From NCBI GenBank assembly GCA_947496555.1, contig CANMDH010000007.1, forward strand, positions 62,001-126,000: a stretch of 64,000 bases of DNA, read 5' to 3'. This DNA is from an uncultured Aquimarina sp. Lineage in GTDB: Bacteria > Bacteroidota > Bacteroidia > Flavobacteriales > Flavobacteriaceae. Shown in pieces: positions 36,917-46,465 of the stretch (its first letter is position 1; every line of letters begins with the position of its first letter). Under the pieces are notes generated by a model, which worked only from the letters and a program-made list of their open reading frames with translations, was not told where the DNA came from and searched no databases. Made by a program: the position numbers and the translations under genes.

Positions 36917-38677
36917 CTAAACCGAGGTAAAATTTGCATCAATTATTATTAAACCGCTGATTATTAAATGTTTAATTTCGGGTCTGTCGTTTTTAATATT
37001 TTCCAAGTGGTTTAGTATTTGTTCGGCAAATGTAGCGTCACGATCATACACCAATTCATAAATTTCAATCGGTAATAACCAATCGTTTGAGTGATCGGTC
37101 ATCAGAATATCAAAAACCGCTTCAAGAGAAAATTTGGTATTTTTTCCTTCTCGTATATTTCTTACAGATTGGTATAAAGAATGTAACTCTAGCTCTTTAT
37201 CAGAATACGTGCGTTTTGAAGTAACAGAAGAAGGGTTGTGAGTTACCAGGTCAAATGAATAATCGTCTGCAGGACCCGAAAATGCAGAAACAATTTCTTT
37301 ACCTACAGCAAAGTCAAAAGTACCCCATTCCGGTTTAAAAAGATATTCGTCTTTATATTTTATAGTACATTCGCTAAACTGAATTAAAATCAGTTCGCCT
37401 TGAATGTTACGCATGCCAGTGATATTATTTCCTGCTACGGTAATTCCGCTTTCAAATTCAAATTCTATGTACTCCCCATCATAAAAATTATATGCTTTTA
37501 GGTCACGAGGCGACATGTTTTCTATGGCCAGGTTAATTCCTTTCAGTTTTCCTAAAGGAGATCTAAATCCGTTTGGATGCGCATCAATACCGTGGCCTAT
37601 AAGTTCTTTTTCTCTGAAAGAAAGAGCCGTTGACCCCGAAGTTTCAAAATAAATAACTTCGTTATCTTCATTTTTTATCATTCTGGTAAAAACTCCAGAA
37701 ATTTGTAGACCTGTACTTAGTTCTATTGTTCCAAGGTTTTCAGATTCAATTAATTTTGCAAGTCCTTTGTGTCCGCCTTTTCGCAGGGCCATGGTGTCGG
37801 CAAATTCTTCGAGAACCTGGCATAAATATGCAAAATCTGGTGTAACAAATAATTGAGGTTGTGGTTTTGTAATATCAAAATCCTGAAATGCTGCATCTGG
37901 AGAATATGGCAGTTTTTTAACTTGATCGGTCATACACCATTCGCTTTCCCCAATAGATGAGAGTAATCCTGCACCGTAAATTTTTGGATCTTCTACGGTT
38001 CCAATGAGTCCATATTCTACAGTCCACCAATGTAAATTACGAATTAGTGCCATTTCTGAAGGTTCATCCTTTTGGTTTTGAAGTTCCTCAATCCTTTTTT
38101 GGGCATCTTCAATATCTTTAGGATCGGTATCATGCGCTTCTTTCATGATTGAAAGGGTCCTTACAGCTTCATACATATCATAATCTTTTTTAGAAGAAAT
38201 GGCTTTACAGCCAATTTTTCCAAAACGGCGCAAATACTCAGCATAATCAGGATTGGCGATAATGGGAGCGTGACCAGCTGCTTCATGAATAATATCAGGA
38301 GCCGGTGTATATTCAATATTTTCTAATTGTCGTATATCTGAAGCAATGACCAAAATATTATACGCCTGAAACTCCATAAAAGCATTGGGCGGAATAAAAC
38401 CATCAACGGCAACAGCTGCCCATCCAATTTCTTTTAAAATTCTATTCATCCCATACATACTGGGGATGCTATCAATAGAAATTCCGGTTTTTTCTAGTCC
38501 TTTTAGATAAGAATTATGCGCAACTTTCGTTAATGAAGTAATGTTTTTTCTCATTACATACCTCCAGACTGCTTGATTAATAGAGGTGTATTGCTCGTAG
38601 TTTTGCGGCTTTATGAATTGTTTTAAATGCGGCGGTAATTTGTCAATTAAGGGATTAGACTCTATATTTAAAGACAT
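36917..38677 (-). CDS. pterin-dependent aromatic amino acid hydroxylase (phenylalanine 4-monooxygenase type)
   Basis: 586 residues, the long Bacteroidota form. The catalytic half lies at about 30-300: IIHEAAGHAPIIANPDYAEYLRRFG supplies the two iron-binding His, and the third ligand Glu lies in the later YGLIGTVED segment. The C-terminal 250 residues are an extra domain absent from proteobacterial PhhA. It converts Phe to Tyr with O2 and tetrahydropterin. Its nearness to the phenylacetate genes suggests a shared theme of aromatic amino acid turnover, though it is on the other strand. Confidence 0.9.
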   Translation of the reverse strand: MSLNIESNPLIDKLPPHLKQFIKPQNYEQYTSINQAVWRYVMRKNITSLTKVAHNSYLKGLEKTGISIDSIPSMYGMNRILKEIGWAAVAVDGFIPPNAFMEFQAYNILVIASDIRQLENIEYTPAPDIIHEAAGHAPIIANPDYAEYLRRFGKIGCKAISSKKDYDMYEAVRTLSIMKEAHDTDPKDIEDAQKRIEELQNQKDEPSEMALIRNLHWWTVEYGLIGTVEDPKIYGAGLLSSIGESEWCMTDQVKKLPYSPDAAFQDFDITKPQPQLFVTPDFAYLCQVLEEFADTMALRKGGHKGLAKLIESENLGTIELSTGLQISGVFTRMIKNEDNEVIYFETSGSTALSFREKELIGHGIDAHPNGFRSPLGKLKGINLAIENMSPRDLKAYNFYDGEYIEFEFESGITVAGNNITGMRNIQGELILIQFSECTIKYKDEYLFKPEWGTFDFAVGKEIVSAFSGPADDYSFDLVTHNPSSVTSKRTYSDKELELHSLYQSVRNIREGKNTKFSLEAVFDILMTDHSNDWLLPIEIYELVYDRDATFAEQILNHLENIKNDRPEIKHLIISGLIIIDANFTSV

Positions 38678-38780
38678 AATAAGGCCAAATTTTGGTTAAA
38701 AAATTTCAAAAAGGGAAAATTAATAGTTTTATTTCGATATTGAAGTATCTTTATTTGGTTAAATTTGATTTAGGAAAAAA

Positions 38781-40448
38781 TTGTTAGCTGTGAGATATAC
38801 TGTTTTAATAGTGGCATTGTTTTATGTGTTTTTTGCAGACGCCCAAATTACCAATACAGGAGAGCCAAGAAGTTGGCAACTTGTAAGTAAAAAAAGCATT
38901 GCTCCTGCGGTAATGCAAACTTTCGATCTTAATAAGATTAAGGCCGAAGATGTTATTAATGATGCAGACAGAACCAAACCATGGAGGTTTGGATATGAAT
39001 TCAAAGTTAATTTGGGATTAAATAATTCTGGTGTTTGGGACGACTTACCTGATGGGAGTAGAATATGGAGGCTTAATGTAGTGTCTACAGGTGCCAAAAC
39101 CTTAAATTTTATTTTTGATACCTATAAAATTCCGAGAGGAGCGAATATTTATCTCTACAATAATGATAGATCAGATTTGTTGGGGGCATATACGAATATT
39201 TTTAACAGACCAGACGAAATGCTTGGAACCTGGCTTGTTGAAGGAGAAAATGTATGGATAGAATATCATGAACCATCTTCTGTGAAAGGTCAAGGAGAAT
39301 TAAATATTGCAAAAGTAATCCATGGATATCGTTCACTCACTAGTGTAGAAATACAAGAAAAAGCGTTGGGTAGTTCTGGCAATTGTAATCAAGATGTAGA
39401 GTGCTCTCTTGGAAGAGATTTTGACGTATTAAAAGATAGGTTAAAACATTCTGTAGCGTTTGTAATCATGCAAGGTTTTGTGTGTACAGGCACGTTGATT
39501 AATAATACAAATAATGATAAAACTCCTTACTTCCTAACGGCTAATCATTGCGATGCAGGGGATGAGTCTACTTGGGCTTTTCGTTTTAATTGGATTAGTC
39601 CTAATCCTTCTTGTGCAACGACTGATAGTAGTGCAGATGCCACTATTAATCAAACTACTAGTGGGGCTACGCGTAGAGCATCGAATTCAAAATCAGATAT
39701 GAAATTGCTTAATCTAGATGGTGGCTTGGATGAATCATGGGATCTGGAATGGGCTGGATGGGATCGATCTGGACAAGCGCCCGATTTTGCGGTTGGAATT
39801 CATCATCCCGCAGGAGATATTATGAAAGTTTGCAGAGATAATAGTCCGTTAAGTAAAATTACAACTCCGTTTGAAAATCCTGAAACTGATATGTGGGAGA
39901 TTACCGAGGCGGGAAATGGATGGGAACTTGGTGTTACCGAAGGGGGATCTTCGGGATCGGCCTTGTTTGATCAAAGTGGTAGAATTATCGGACAGTTGGC
40001 AGGAGGCTTTGCAGCATGTGCAGGAACCAATGATAATAATAGAGAAGATCAATACGGCAGGTTCGCAGTATCATGGGATTTTGGAAATTCAGATGCTACA
40101 CGACTTTCAAACTGGTTGGATCCAAGAAATACAGGTAAGGTTACTTTAGACATGCTTTCTCAAGAATTAACAAATGGAGGAGGAGTTCCTCCTATAGATG
40201 AAGAGGAAATAATAGTGTATTATTCACCTGAAGAAGCTATAATTAATCTGTCTAATGGCGCAAACAAAATTTTAGAATATGTTATTTTTGATTTGGCCGG
40301 TACAGAAATCACTTCGGGACGTCTAACAAGAGATGATGAAGTAATCGATATGGGTGATAGATCTTCTGGGATGTATTTGATCTATATTACCAATACTACA
40401 GATGGAACTTCATTCACCAAAAAAGTAATTGTAAACAAAGGTTTTTAA
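38781..40448 (+). CDS. secreted trypsin-like serine endopeptidase with T9SS sorting domain
   Basis: 555 residues. Signal peptide to about residue 22 (…YVFFADAQ). A propeptide-like region leads to the protease domain with YFLTANHCDAG (His) and TEGGSSGSALFD (nucleophile Ser), related to lysyl endopeptidase. Residues about 485-555 form a T9SS type A C-terminal sorting domain (EEAIINLSNG ... VIFDLAGTEI ... SSGMYLIYI ... KKVIVNKGF). The start is uncertain: TTG at 38781 or GTG at 38790; no ATG gives the signal peptide. Exported through the outer membrane by T9SS. Confidence 0.88.
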   Translation: MLAVRYTVLIVALFYVFFADAQITNTGEPRSWQLVSKKSIAPAVMQTFDLNKIKAEDVINDADRTKPWRFGYEFKVNLGLNNSGVWDDLPDGSRIWRLNVVSTGAKTLNFIFDTYKIPRGANIYLYNNDRSDLLGAYTNIFNRPDEMLGTWLVEGENVWIEYHEPSSVKGQGELNIAKVIHGYRSLTSVEIQEKALGSSGNCNQDVECSLGRDFDVLKDRLKHSVAFVIMQGFVCTGTLINNTNNDKTPYFLTANHCDAGDESTWAFRFNWISPNPSCATTDSSADATINQTTSGATRRASNSKSDMKLLNLDGGLDESWDLEWAGWDRSGQAPDFAVGIHHPAGDIMKVCRDNSPLSKITTPFENPETDMWEITEAGNGWELGVTEGGSSGSALFDQSGRIIGQLAGGFAACAGTNDNNREDQYGRFAVSWDFGNSDATRLSNWLDPRNTGKVTLDMLSQELTNGGGVPPIDEEEIIVYYSPEEAIINLSNGANKILEYVIFDLAGTEITSGRLTRDDEVIDMGDRSSGMYLIYITNTTDGTSFTKKVIVNKGF

Positions 40449-40577
40449 TTTGTAATACTACGGATTTTCTATTGAACTCATCTTGACTTTTTGTTTTTAA
40501 CCGAAAATGAGTTGAAATTTAACCAGATGAGGCACTTTTTGGAAGCTATAGCAGCGCTACAGATAAGAAAAGTTCAT

Positions 40578-41012
40578 TTAATTTTTAATTTTTCCCGATA
40601 ATAATTCCTTGCCTTTAGGATCTTTCAATGATAAATTTTTATCAGAAATGGTTTTTGTTTTAATTTCAAATAAGGCTTTAAAAAACTCTTCTTCTAAAGC
40701 CATCTTTTTCTCACAATATATTTTTGAAGCGATAGGCAATCCAAGAGAAATTTGATCATTAGTCATGGTATATTTGCTCGTAAAAGTATTGCAGCCAGAA
40801 TAACCAGAAATTAAATGCTGTTCTTCATCAAATGTAATATGTAGTTTTTCCTGGGTTACGTCTTTTCCATTTAGAGTAATAATAGAATAGGTGTTTTTTT
40901 TAGGTTCCTGAATGGTTATTTTGCCATTATCTGCAGTCGTATTTGTTTTGTTGTTGCAAGTATTTGTTTTGGAGATTGTTAATGTTAATAAGATGATAGC
41001 AAGGTATTTCAT
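40578..41012 (-). CDS. META-domain lipoprotein-like protein
   Basis: 144 residues. Short hydrophobic N-terminus (KYLAIILLTLTISKTNTC) that could be a signal or lipoprotein peptide with Cys 19. META/HslJ pattern: ITLNGKDVTQEKLHITFDEEQHLISGYSGCNTFTSKY, with the conserved GCN and a paired Cys in SKIYCEKKM. Such proteins are envelope stress or heat-shock related. Divergent from the TetR gene. Confidence 0.75.
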   Translation of the reverse strand: MKYLAIILLTLTISKTNTCNNKTNTTADNGKITIQEPKKNTYSIITLNGKDVTQEKLHITFDEEQHLISGYSGCNTFTSKYTMTNDQISLGLPIASKIYCEKKMALEEEFFKALFEIKTKTISDKNLSLKDPKGKELLSGKIKN

Positions 41013-41152
41013 GAATAACGAGTGTTTTTTTAAATATAAAAAAGAGATTAGTTTAGAGTGGCAAATTAATTATAATTATGGTTTTTGTTGTAAAATCACC
41101 ATTTATAAAAGATTAAAATTTATTTTTGGTAGGGAAATTAAGGAAATCACAT

Positions 41153-41722
41153 ATGAAACCTGAAAGTAGAAAGGAAGAAATTATTAGAGCTGCGGCTATT
41201 CTTTTTAAAGAAAAAGGCTACAGTGCTGTTACAATGAGAGATTTGGCAAAAGCAATGGGGATTAAAGCAGCGAGCCTTTATAATCATATTCAGTCCAAAC
41301 AGGAAATCTTATCTACCATAATAATAGATTTGGCTGAAGAGTTTACCACAGGGATGAATCAAATTGTGAATTCTGATAAGAACGCTACAAAAAAAATAGA
41401 GAATATTATTGATCTTCATATTGACGTTACGCTACGTAATTCTGATGGATTAGCCTCATTGAATAACGATTGGATGCATTTGGAAGAGAAAAATCTTCAA
41501 TATTTTGAGAAAATGCGTCATGATTATGAAGAAAATTTCAGAAATATTGTTAAGAAAGGAGTTGATCAAGGAGAAATAAGGCCTTTTAATATCGAAATCA
41601 TGGTTTTTTCTACGTTATCTACTTTACGAACACTTTATTTATGGTATCCAAAGCAAAAGAATATCGATGCAGATATTCTCAAGCATGATATGATCTCGGT
41701 TCTTCTAAAAGGAGTGATTTAA
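41153..41722 (+). CDS. TetR-family regulator, probable PaaR-type repressor of the catabolic island
   Basis: 189 residues from ATG 41153 (KPESRKEEIIRAAAILFKEKGYSAVTMRDLAKAMGIKAASLYNHIQSK, the TetR helix-turn-helix); an upstream in-frame TTG at 41126 is less likely. The C-terminal helical ligand domain is typical. The gene is immediately upstream of paaE, and the gap holds a TetR-type palindrome overlapping the promoter. Inference: it represses paa genes and is released by a CoA thioester such as phenylacetyl-CoA, as known for other PaaR proteins. It may also bind the matching site before the E2 gene. Confidence 0.8.
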   Translation: MKPESRKEEIIRAAAILFKEKGYSAVTMRDLAKAMGIKAASLYNHIQSKQEILSTIIIDLAEEFTTGMNQIVNSDKNATKKIENIIDLHIDVTLRNSDGLASLNNDWMHLEEKNLQYFEKMRHDYEENFRNIVKKGVDQGEIRPFNIEIMVFSTLSTLRTLYLWYPKQKNIDADILKHDMISVLLKGVI

Positions 41723-41759
41723 TTAAACTCTTACCATTTCAAAATTAACAAATAATTAT

Positions 41760-41790
41760 TTGTGTATAAAACTAACAATCGTTAGTTTTG
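41760..41790 (+). promoter_or_regulatory. paa operon promoter
   Basis: TTG (41760-41762) and TAGTTTTG (41783-41790) are separated by 20 bp, the Bacteroidota -33/-7 pattern. The -7 box lies inside the right arm of the operator at 41768-41789. A perfect palindrome follows in the leader. Confidence 0.65.
41768..41789. promoter_or_regulatory. TetR-type operator before paaE
   Basis: AAAACTAAC and GTTAGTTTT form a 9-bp perfect inverted repeat around AATC, the size and spacing of a TetR dimer site. It covers the spacer and -7 box of the promoter, so binding would block transcription. A near copy is at 54571. Confidence 0.7.
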
Positions 41791-41815
41791 CTTGACTATA
41801 ACGTTATAGTCAAGC
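41790..41815. promoter_or_regulatory. perfect 26-bp palindrome in the paa leader
   Basis: GCTTGACTATAAC is followed directly by its exact reverse complement with no spacer, 7 bp before the paaE ATG. It could be a second regulator site or a leader hairpin covering the translation start. Confidence 0.6.
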
Positions 41816-41822
41816 AAGAAAT

Positions 41823-42896
41823 ATGACCGATTTTTATCCCATACAAGTTTCTGAGGTACATAAGGAAACCAAGGATTGCACAGCTATCACTTTTGATATT
41901 CCCGAAGAGCTACAAGAAATATTCTCATACAAACAAGGGCAGCATTTAACCCTCAAAACATTAATTGAAGGCGATGAGATACGACGTTCGTACTCGCTAT
42001 GCTCGAGCCCTCTTGAAAATAAATGGCAAGTAGCAGTAAAACGAATTAACGGAGGTATATTTTCAAATTTTGCAAATGACAAATTAAATGCTGGAGATGT
42101 TCTGGAGATCATGCCTCCTGTAGGTAACTTTTTTGTTGAAGCGGACCCTTCTAATACTAAGAATTATATTGTTTTTGCAGCAGGTAGTGGGATTACTCCA
42201 ATTTTATCAATAATTAAAACGCATTTAGCATCAGAGCCCAATAGTACTTTCAAGTTGTTTTATTTGAATCGAAACGTGAAATCCATTATCTTTAAGGAAG
42301 AGATAGAGGCGTTAAGAAATACATATTTCGGAAGATTTGAAATATTCTATTTTTTGACCAAGGAGCAGCGTGATATTCCATTGTTGAATGGGAGATTCAC
42401 TTCAGAAAAAATAAAGGAACTTACTAGTAAAGTGATCAATGTCTCTGAGGTAGATGAATGTTTTGTTTGTGGTCCCGAAGAAATGATCTTTCTAATTTGT
42501 GATGAATTAGTAAATGCAGGATTATCTAAAGATAAAATTCATTATGAACTTTTCTTTTCTGGAGTTACCGAAGAGGATAAGAAAAAAGCTGCAGAAGTAG
42601 TAGAGCATAAATTTGAAGGAACAGAAGTAACTATTATCGATGGTGGAAAAGAATTTCATTTCGCTATGGATGATGATTACGATAATATATTAGATGGTGC
42701 CTTGGCAGCAGGAGCAGATTTGCCTTTTGCTTGTAAAGGAGGGGTTTGTAGTACTTGCAAGTGTAAAGTTCTTGATGGTGCCGTAGAGATGAAAAAAAAT
42801 TATGCGCTTGAAGAGGATGAGGTCGCCAAAGGATTGGTGTTATCCTGTCAAGCAGTGCCTACTACAGAGAAGGTAGTGGTAGATTTTGATGTATAA
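41823..42896 (+). CDS. paaE: phenylacetyl-CoA epoxidase reductase subunit PaaE
   Basis: 357 residues. FAD-binding domain at about 1-105 (RRSYSLCSSP near 52-61), NAD(P)-binding domain at about 110-230 (AAGSGITPILSII), and a C-terminal plant-type 2Fe-2S ferredoxin domain with CKGGVCSTCKCKV near 299-311 and a fourth Cys at about 342 (LSCQA). It passes electrons from NADPH to the PaaABC oxygenase. First gene of the operon, starting 33 bp after the -7 box. Confidence 0.95.
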   Translation: MTDFYPIQVSEVHKETKDCTAITFDIPEELQEIFSYKQGQHLTLKTLIEGDEIRRSYSLCSSPLENKWQVAVKRINGGIFSNFANDKLNAGDVLEIMPPVGNFFVEADPSNTKNYIVFAAGSGITPILSIIKTHLASEPNSTFKLFYLNRNVKSIIFKEEIEALRNTYFGRFEIFYFLTKEQRDIPLLNGRFTSEKIKELTSKVINVSEVDECFVCGPEEMIFLICDELVNAGLSKDKIHYELFFSGVTEEDKKKAAEVVEHKFEGTEVTIIDGGKEFHFAMDDDYDNILDGALAAGADLPFACKGGVCSTCKCKVLDGAVEMKKNYALEEDEVAKGLVLSCQAVPTTEKVVVDFDV

Positions 42897-42907
42897 ATTT
42901 ATTTGTC

Positions 42908-42927
42908 ATTCCAGCGTAGGCCGGAAT
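42908..42927. repeat. ATTCC...GGAAT palindromic repeat
   Basis: ATTCCAGCGTAGGCCGGAAT, preceded by TGTC, in the 56-bp gap between paaE and paaA. Same family as the palindromes bracketing the GIY-YIG genes. Confidence 0.75.
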
Positions 42928-42952
42928 CCAAAATCATAATAAAAGTATTGTT

Positions 42953-43909
42953 ATGAGTGAAAAAGAAATAAAAAATCTGGAAGAAATCTTTGAACAAAAA
43001 ATTGCCAGAGACGAAAAAATTGAACCTAAAGATTGGATGCCCGAGAAATATAGGCAAACACATATTAGGCAAATTTCTCAACATGCCCATTCTGAAATTG
43101 TAGGAATGCTGCCAGAAGGTAATTGGATTACACGTGCACCTTCTTTGAGGCGAAAAGTGGCGTTATTAGCCAAAGTACAGGATGAAGCTGGACATGGATT
43201 ATATCTTTATAGTGCTTGTGAAACTTTAGGGATTTCTAGAGAAGAACTATATGATCAGTTACACACGGGGAAGGCCAAATACTCCAGTATATTTAATTAT
43301 CCAACCATTACTTGGGCGGATATTGGAGCTATTGGTTGGTTGGTTGATGGTGCGGCAATCATTAATCAGGTTCCACTTTGCAGTACCTCGTACGGGCCAT
43401 ATGCTCGTGCTATGGTTCGTGTGTGTAAAGAAGAAAGTTTTCACCAAAGGCAAGGATATGAAATTATGATGACCCTTGCTAAGGGCACTCCTGAACAAAA
43501 AGAAATGGCTCAAGATGCTCTTAATAGATGGTGGTGGCCTTCATTGATGATGTTGGGTCCTACCGATGCAGAATCTGTACATACCGAGCAATCCATGAAA
43601 TGGAAATTGAAACGTAAAACCAATGATGAGCTTCGCCAACAATTTATTGACCAAACAGTGCCACAGGCAGATTTAATTGGTTTAACAATTCCCGATGCAG
43701 ACTTGAAATGGAATGAAGAAACAGGACATTATGATTTTGGAGAAATTGATTGGGATGAATTCTGGCAAGTGGTAAAAGGTCATGGTCCTTGTAATCATGA
43801 AAGAATGTCTGCACGAGTGAAGGCTTGGGAAAAAGGAGAATGGGTTCGTGATGCAGCCATGGCATATGCTAAGAAAAAAGAAGATAAGAAGCTTAAAAAA
43901 GCAATCTAA
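42953..43909 (+). CDS. paaA: phenylacetyl-CoA epoxidase catalytic subunit PaaA
   Basis: 318 residues, full length. A ferritin-like di-iron protein with [20 protein letters not shown] (E and H ligands) and [16 protein letters not shown] (second EExxH-type set). [18 protein letters not shown] and HGPCNHERM are conserved in PaaA. With PaaB, C, D and E it inserts an oxygen into the ring of phenylacetyl-CoA to form the 1,2-epoxide. Confidence 0.97.
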   Translation: MSEKEIKNLEEIFEQKIARDEKIEPKDWMPEKYRQTHIRQISQHAHSEIVGMLPEGNWITRAPSLRRKVALLAKVQDEAGHGLYLYSACETLGISREELYDQLHTGKAKYSSIFNYPTITWADIGAIGWLVDGAAIINQVPLCSTSYGPYARAMVRVCKEESFHQRQGYEIMMTLAKGTPEQKEMAQDALNRWWWPSLMMLGPTDAESVHTEQSMKWKLKRKTNDELRQQFIDQTVPQADLIGLTIPDADLKWNEETGHYDFGEIDWDEFWQVVKGHGPCNHERMSARVKAWEKGEWVRDAAMAYAKKKEDKKLKKAI

Positions 43910-43919
43910 AATATTTAAA

Positions 43920-44204
43920 ATGAAAAATAATTGGCCGCTTTGGGAAGTGTTTGTAAGAAGTAAAAATGGTTTAGAACATCGTCATTTTGGAAGCCTTCAT
44001 GCCGCAGATGCAGAAATGGCTTTAGAAAATGCACGTGATGTATATACGCGAAGAAACGAAGGTGTAAGCATTTGGGTGGTAGAATCCAAGCATATCACAG
44101 CTTCCAATCCGGAAAATAGCGGAGAGCTTTTTGAGCCCGCTCAGGATAAGGTGTATAGACACCCAACTTTCTATACACTACCTGATGAAGTGAAGCACAT
44201 GTGA
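43920..44204 (+). CDS. paaB: phenylacetyl-CoA epoxidase subunit PaaB
   Basis: 94 residues from ATG 43920, 10 bp after paaA; a longer frame upstream overlaps paaA and lacks similarity. WPLWEVFVRSKNGLEHRHFGSLHAADAEMALENARDVYTRR is the PaaB signature. Structural, bridging PaaAC heterodimers. Followed by a repeat-bearing gap before paaC. Confidence 0.96.
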   Translation: MKNNWPLWEVFVRSKNGLEHRHFGSLHAADAEMALENARDVYTRRNEGVSIWVVESKHITASNPENSGELFEPAQDKVYRHPTFYTLPDEVKHM

Positions 44205-44221
44205 CGAGCATAAGTGAGGTC

Positions 44222-44243
44222 ACCCTAAGCGGAGTCGAAGGGT
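44222..44243. repeat. ACCCT...AGGGT (TCGAAGGGT-type) interspersed repeat
   Basis: ACCCTAAGCGGAGTCGAAGG then GT: a short hairpin of the TCGAAG-type repeats, in the 71-bp gap between paaB and paaC. Relatives at 47335, 55974 and 57285. Confidence 0.6.
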
Positions 44244-44275
44244 AGTATCTGCTTAATTAAAGCAAACTTATAAAA

Positions 44276-45031
44276 ATGAAAAACGAAAATTTAATACAAT
44301 ATATCTGCGGGGTTGCTGATAATGCGCTTATTCTGGGACAAAGATTATCAGAATTATGTGGTCATGGGCCTAATCTTGAAACAGATATAGCATTAACGAA
44401 TATGGCTTTGGATCTTTTGGGACAAACCCGAAGCTATTATCAATATGCAGCACAACTTTCTGATGAAGACAAAACTGAAGATGATATTGCCTTTTTGCGA
44501 GTTGAAAGACAGTATAAAAATGTGTTGTTGGTAGAACAACCAAACACACATTTTGGATATGTAATCACAAGGCAATTTTTTTACGATGTATTTCATTTAT
44601 TACTCTTACAAGAATTACAAAATAGTAAAGATGAAACACTCTCGGCAATTGCAAAAAAAGCAATTAAAGAGGTAAGCTATCACCAACGATTTTCTTCAGA
44701 TTGGATAAAAAGATTAGGTGATGGGACTGAAGAAAGTCATCAAAAAGTGCAAGAAGCGGTGAATGATTTGTGGAAGTTCACCGATGAATTGTTTCATACC
44801 ACAGAAGATGATACTTTGGCCATTGATTTAGGAGTAGGGGTTAATGTCGTTACACTAAAGGAAAAATATTATCAAAGGATTGGAGAAGTGCTGGAAGAAG
44901 CGACCTTAACGATTCCGGAAATCAAATGGTTCCAAAAGGGAGGTAAACAAGGCGTTCATAGTGAACATATGGGATATTTACTGGCAGATTTACAATATAT
45001 GCAGCGTACCTATCCCAATATGAAATGGTAG
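44276..45031 (+). CDS. paaC: phenylacetyl-CoA epoxidase subunit PaaC
   Basis: 251 residues. Ferritin-like fold related to PaaA: ALTNMALDLLGQTRSYYQYAAQL, ALA...KEVSYHQRFSSDWIKRLGDGTEESH and QGVHSEHMGYLLADLQYMQR near the end are PaaC hallmarks. Supports PaaA and helps bind the CoA substrate. Confidence 0.96.
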   Translation: MKNENLIQYICGVADNALILGQRLSELCGHGPNLETDIALTNMALDLLGQTRSYYQYAAQLSDEDKTEDDIAFLRVERQYKNVLLVEQPNTHFGYVITRQFFYDVFHLLLLQELQNSKDETLSAIAKKAIKEVSYHQRFSSDWIKRLGDGTEESHQKVQEAVNDLWKFTDELFHTTEDDTLAIDLGVGVNVVTLKEKYYQRIGEVLEEATLTIPEIKWFQKGGKQGVHSEHMGYLLADLQYMQRTYPNMKW

Positions 45032-45048
45032 TTAGGTCCTTTTGTGTT

Positions 45049-45068
45049 ATTTCTGCGAAGGCGGAAAT
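45049..45068. repeat. ATTTC...GAAAT palindromic repeat
   Basis: ATTTCTGCGAAGGCGGAAAT, in the 67-bp gap between paaC and paaD; a variant of the ATTCC...GGAAT family. Confidence 0.65.
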
Positions 45069-45098
45069 CTTATTTTCAATTTGTGCAAATACAAGATA

Positions 45099-45602
45099 AT
45101 GACAATTGAGTTAGAACAACATATTGATCCACAATTAGTTCCTATTTTGGAAAAGGTTCATGATCCCGAAATCCCAGTATTATCGATTATGGATATGGGA
45201 GTTGTGCGCTCTGCCCAATGGATTGATAATATAGTCCAAGTCAAAATTACACCAACTTATAGTGGCTGTCCCGCAATGGATGTTATCGGAGATGATATTG
45301 TTCGTGCTTTTGAAGAAGTCGATATCAAAGCAAAAGTGTCTTTGGTATTATCCCCGGCCTGGACTACAGATTGGATTACATCAAAGGGGCGAAAAGCCCT
45401 TGAAGAATATGGTATTGCAGCTCCTTTAGAAGAAAATGCCGACAAGGAAGCATTATTAGGGGGTAAAAAAATAGTGAAATGCACTCATTGCGGTTCCAGA
45501 AATACAAAATTAGTAAGTCAATTCGGTTCTACTGCTTGTAAAGCACTTTTCCAATGTGAAGATTGTTTGGAACCCTTTGATTATTTTAAATGCTTAAAGT
45601 AA
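45099..45602 (+). CDS. paaD: PaaD, Fe-S maturation-type accessory protein of the epoxidase
   Basis: 167 residues from ATG 45099 (TIELEQHIDP...); the frame extends upstream through the repeat but without similarity. MIP18/DUF59 domain at about 10-95 (KVHDPEIPVLSIMDMGVV, YSGCPAMDVI) and a C-terminal zinc ribbon (CTHCGS ... CEDCLEPF). It is needed for assembly of metal centres of the epoxidase. Confidence 0.95.
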   Translation: MTIELEQHIDPQLVPILEKVHDPEIPVLSIMDMGVVRSAQWIDNIVQVKITPTYSGCPAMDVIGDDIVRAFEEVDIKAKVSLVLSPAWTTDWITSKGRKALEEYGIAAPLEENADKEALLGGKKIVKCTHCGSRNTKLVSQFGSTACKALFQCEDCLEPFDYFKCLK

Positions 45603-45610
45603 AAAACAAA

Positions 45611-46390
45611 ATGCCTTCAATAGAATTACATATAGAAAATAACATTGCTACGATTACGCTAAATCGACCAGAAACTTTTAATAGCTTTAATAGAGAAATG
45701 GCGTTGCTTTTGCAAAAGACATTAGATGATTGTCAAGTCAATGATGAAGTAAGAGCTATCATATTAACGGGTAATGGAAAAGCCTTTTGTGCTGGTCAGG
45801 ATCTTAACGAAGTGACTTCCCCCGAATTAAATCCTGGGTTCAGAAAGATATTAGAAGAGCATTATAACCCAATTATAGAGAGAATACGTGCTATAGAGAA
45901 GCCTATTATTGCTGCGGTTAATGGTGTTGCAGCCGGAGCTGGGGCCAATATTGCTTTAGCATGTGATATTGTGGTGGCTACTGAAGGAGCAAGTTTTATT
46001 CAGGCATTTAGTAAAATAGGATTGATTCCCGATAGTGCTGGGACCTTCTTTTTACCGCGATTGATTGGCTTTCAAAAAGCATCGGCTTTGATGATGTTAG
46101 GAGATAAGGTAACCGCAAAAGAAGCAGAAGAACTAGGAATGCTTTACAAAGTATTTTCTAATGATACTTTTGAAGAAGAAGTAACCAAATTAGCTTTAAA
46201 ACTTGCGCAAATGCCTACCAAAGCACTTGGATTGACCAAAAAATTGTTGAATCAATCCATGGTAAATAATCTCGAACAACAATTGGCGATGGAATCTGAT
46301 TTACAAATTGAATCCGCAGAAAGTGAAGATTATTCAGAAGGAGTAAAGGCATTTATAGAGAAAAGAAAACCCGTTTTTAGAGGCAAATAA
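45611..46390 (+). CDS. paaG: PaaG-like 1,2-epoxyphenylacetyl-CoA isomerase
   Basis: 259 residues from ATG 45611, 8 bp after paaD. Crotonase fold: AFCAGQDL near 59, GVAAGAGANIALACDIV (oxyanion hole) and LIPDSAGTFFLPR with the catalytic-type Asp of PaaG. It rearranges the ring epoxide to the oxepin-CoA. Length normal. Confidence 0.93.
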   Translation: MPSIELHIENNIATITLNRPETFNSFNREMALLLQKTLDDCQVNDEVRAIILTGNGKAFCAGQDLNEVTSPELNPGFRKILEEHYNPIIERIRAIEKPIIAAVNGVAAGAGANIALACDIVVATEGASFIQAFSKIGLIPDSAGTFFLPRLIGFQKASALMMLGDKVTAKEAEELGMLYKVFSNDTFEEEVTKLALKLAQMPTKALGLTKKLLNQSMVNNLEQQLAMESDLQIESAESEDYSEGVKAFIEKRKPVFRGK

Positions 46391-46465
46391 AAAAGTACGA
46401 TTTACGAAGTATGAATTCAGATTAGAAAATCTAAAATCGTCAATTGTAATTCTTAAATCAAAAAT
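46391..46465. repeat. A/T-rich TACGA-type interspersed repeat before paaH
   Basis: The 75-bp gap carries TACGATTTACGAAGTATGAA and, further on, the inverted partner TCTAAAATCGTCAATTG with AATCAAAAAT just before the ATG. Similar sequence occurs at 55995-56030, 57181-57213 and 57364-57390, so this is an interspersed family. Confidence 0.5.
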
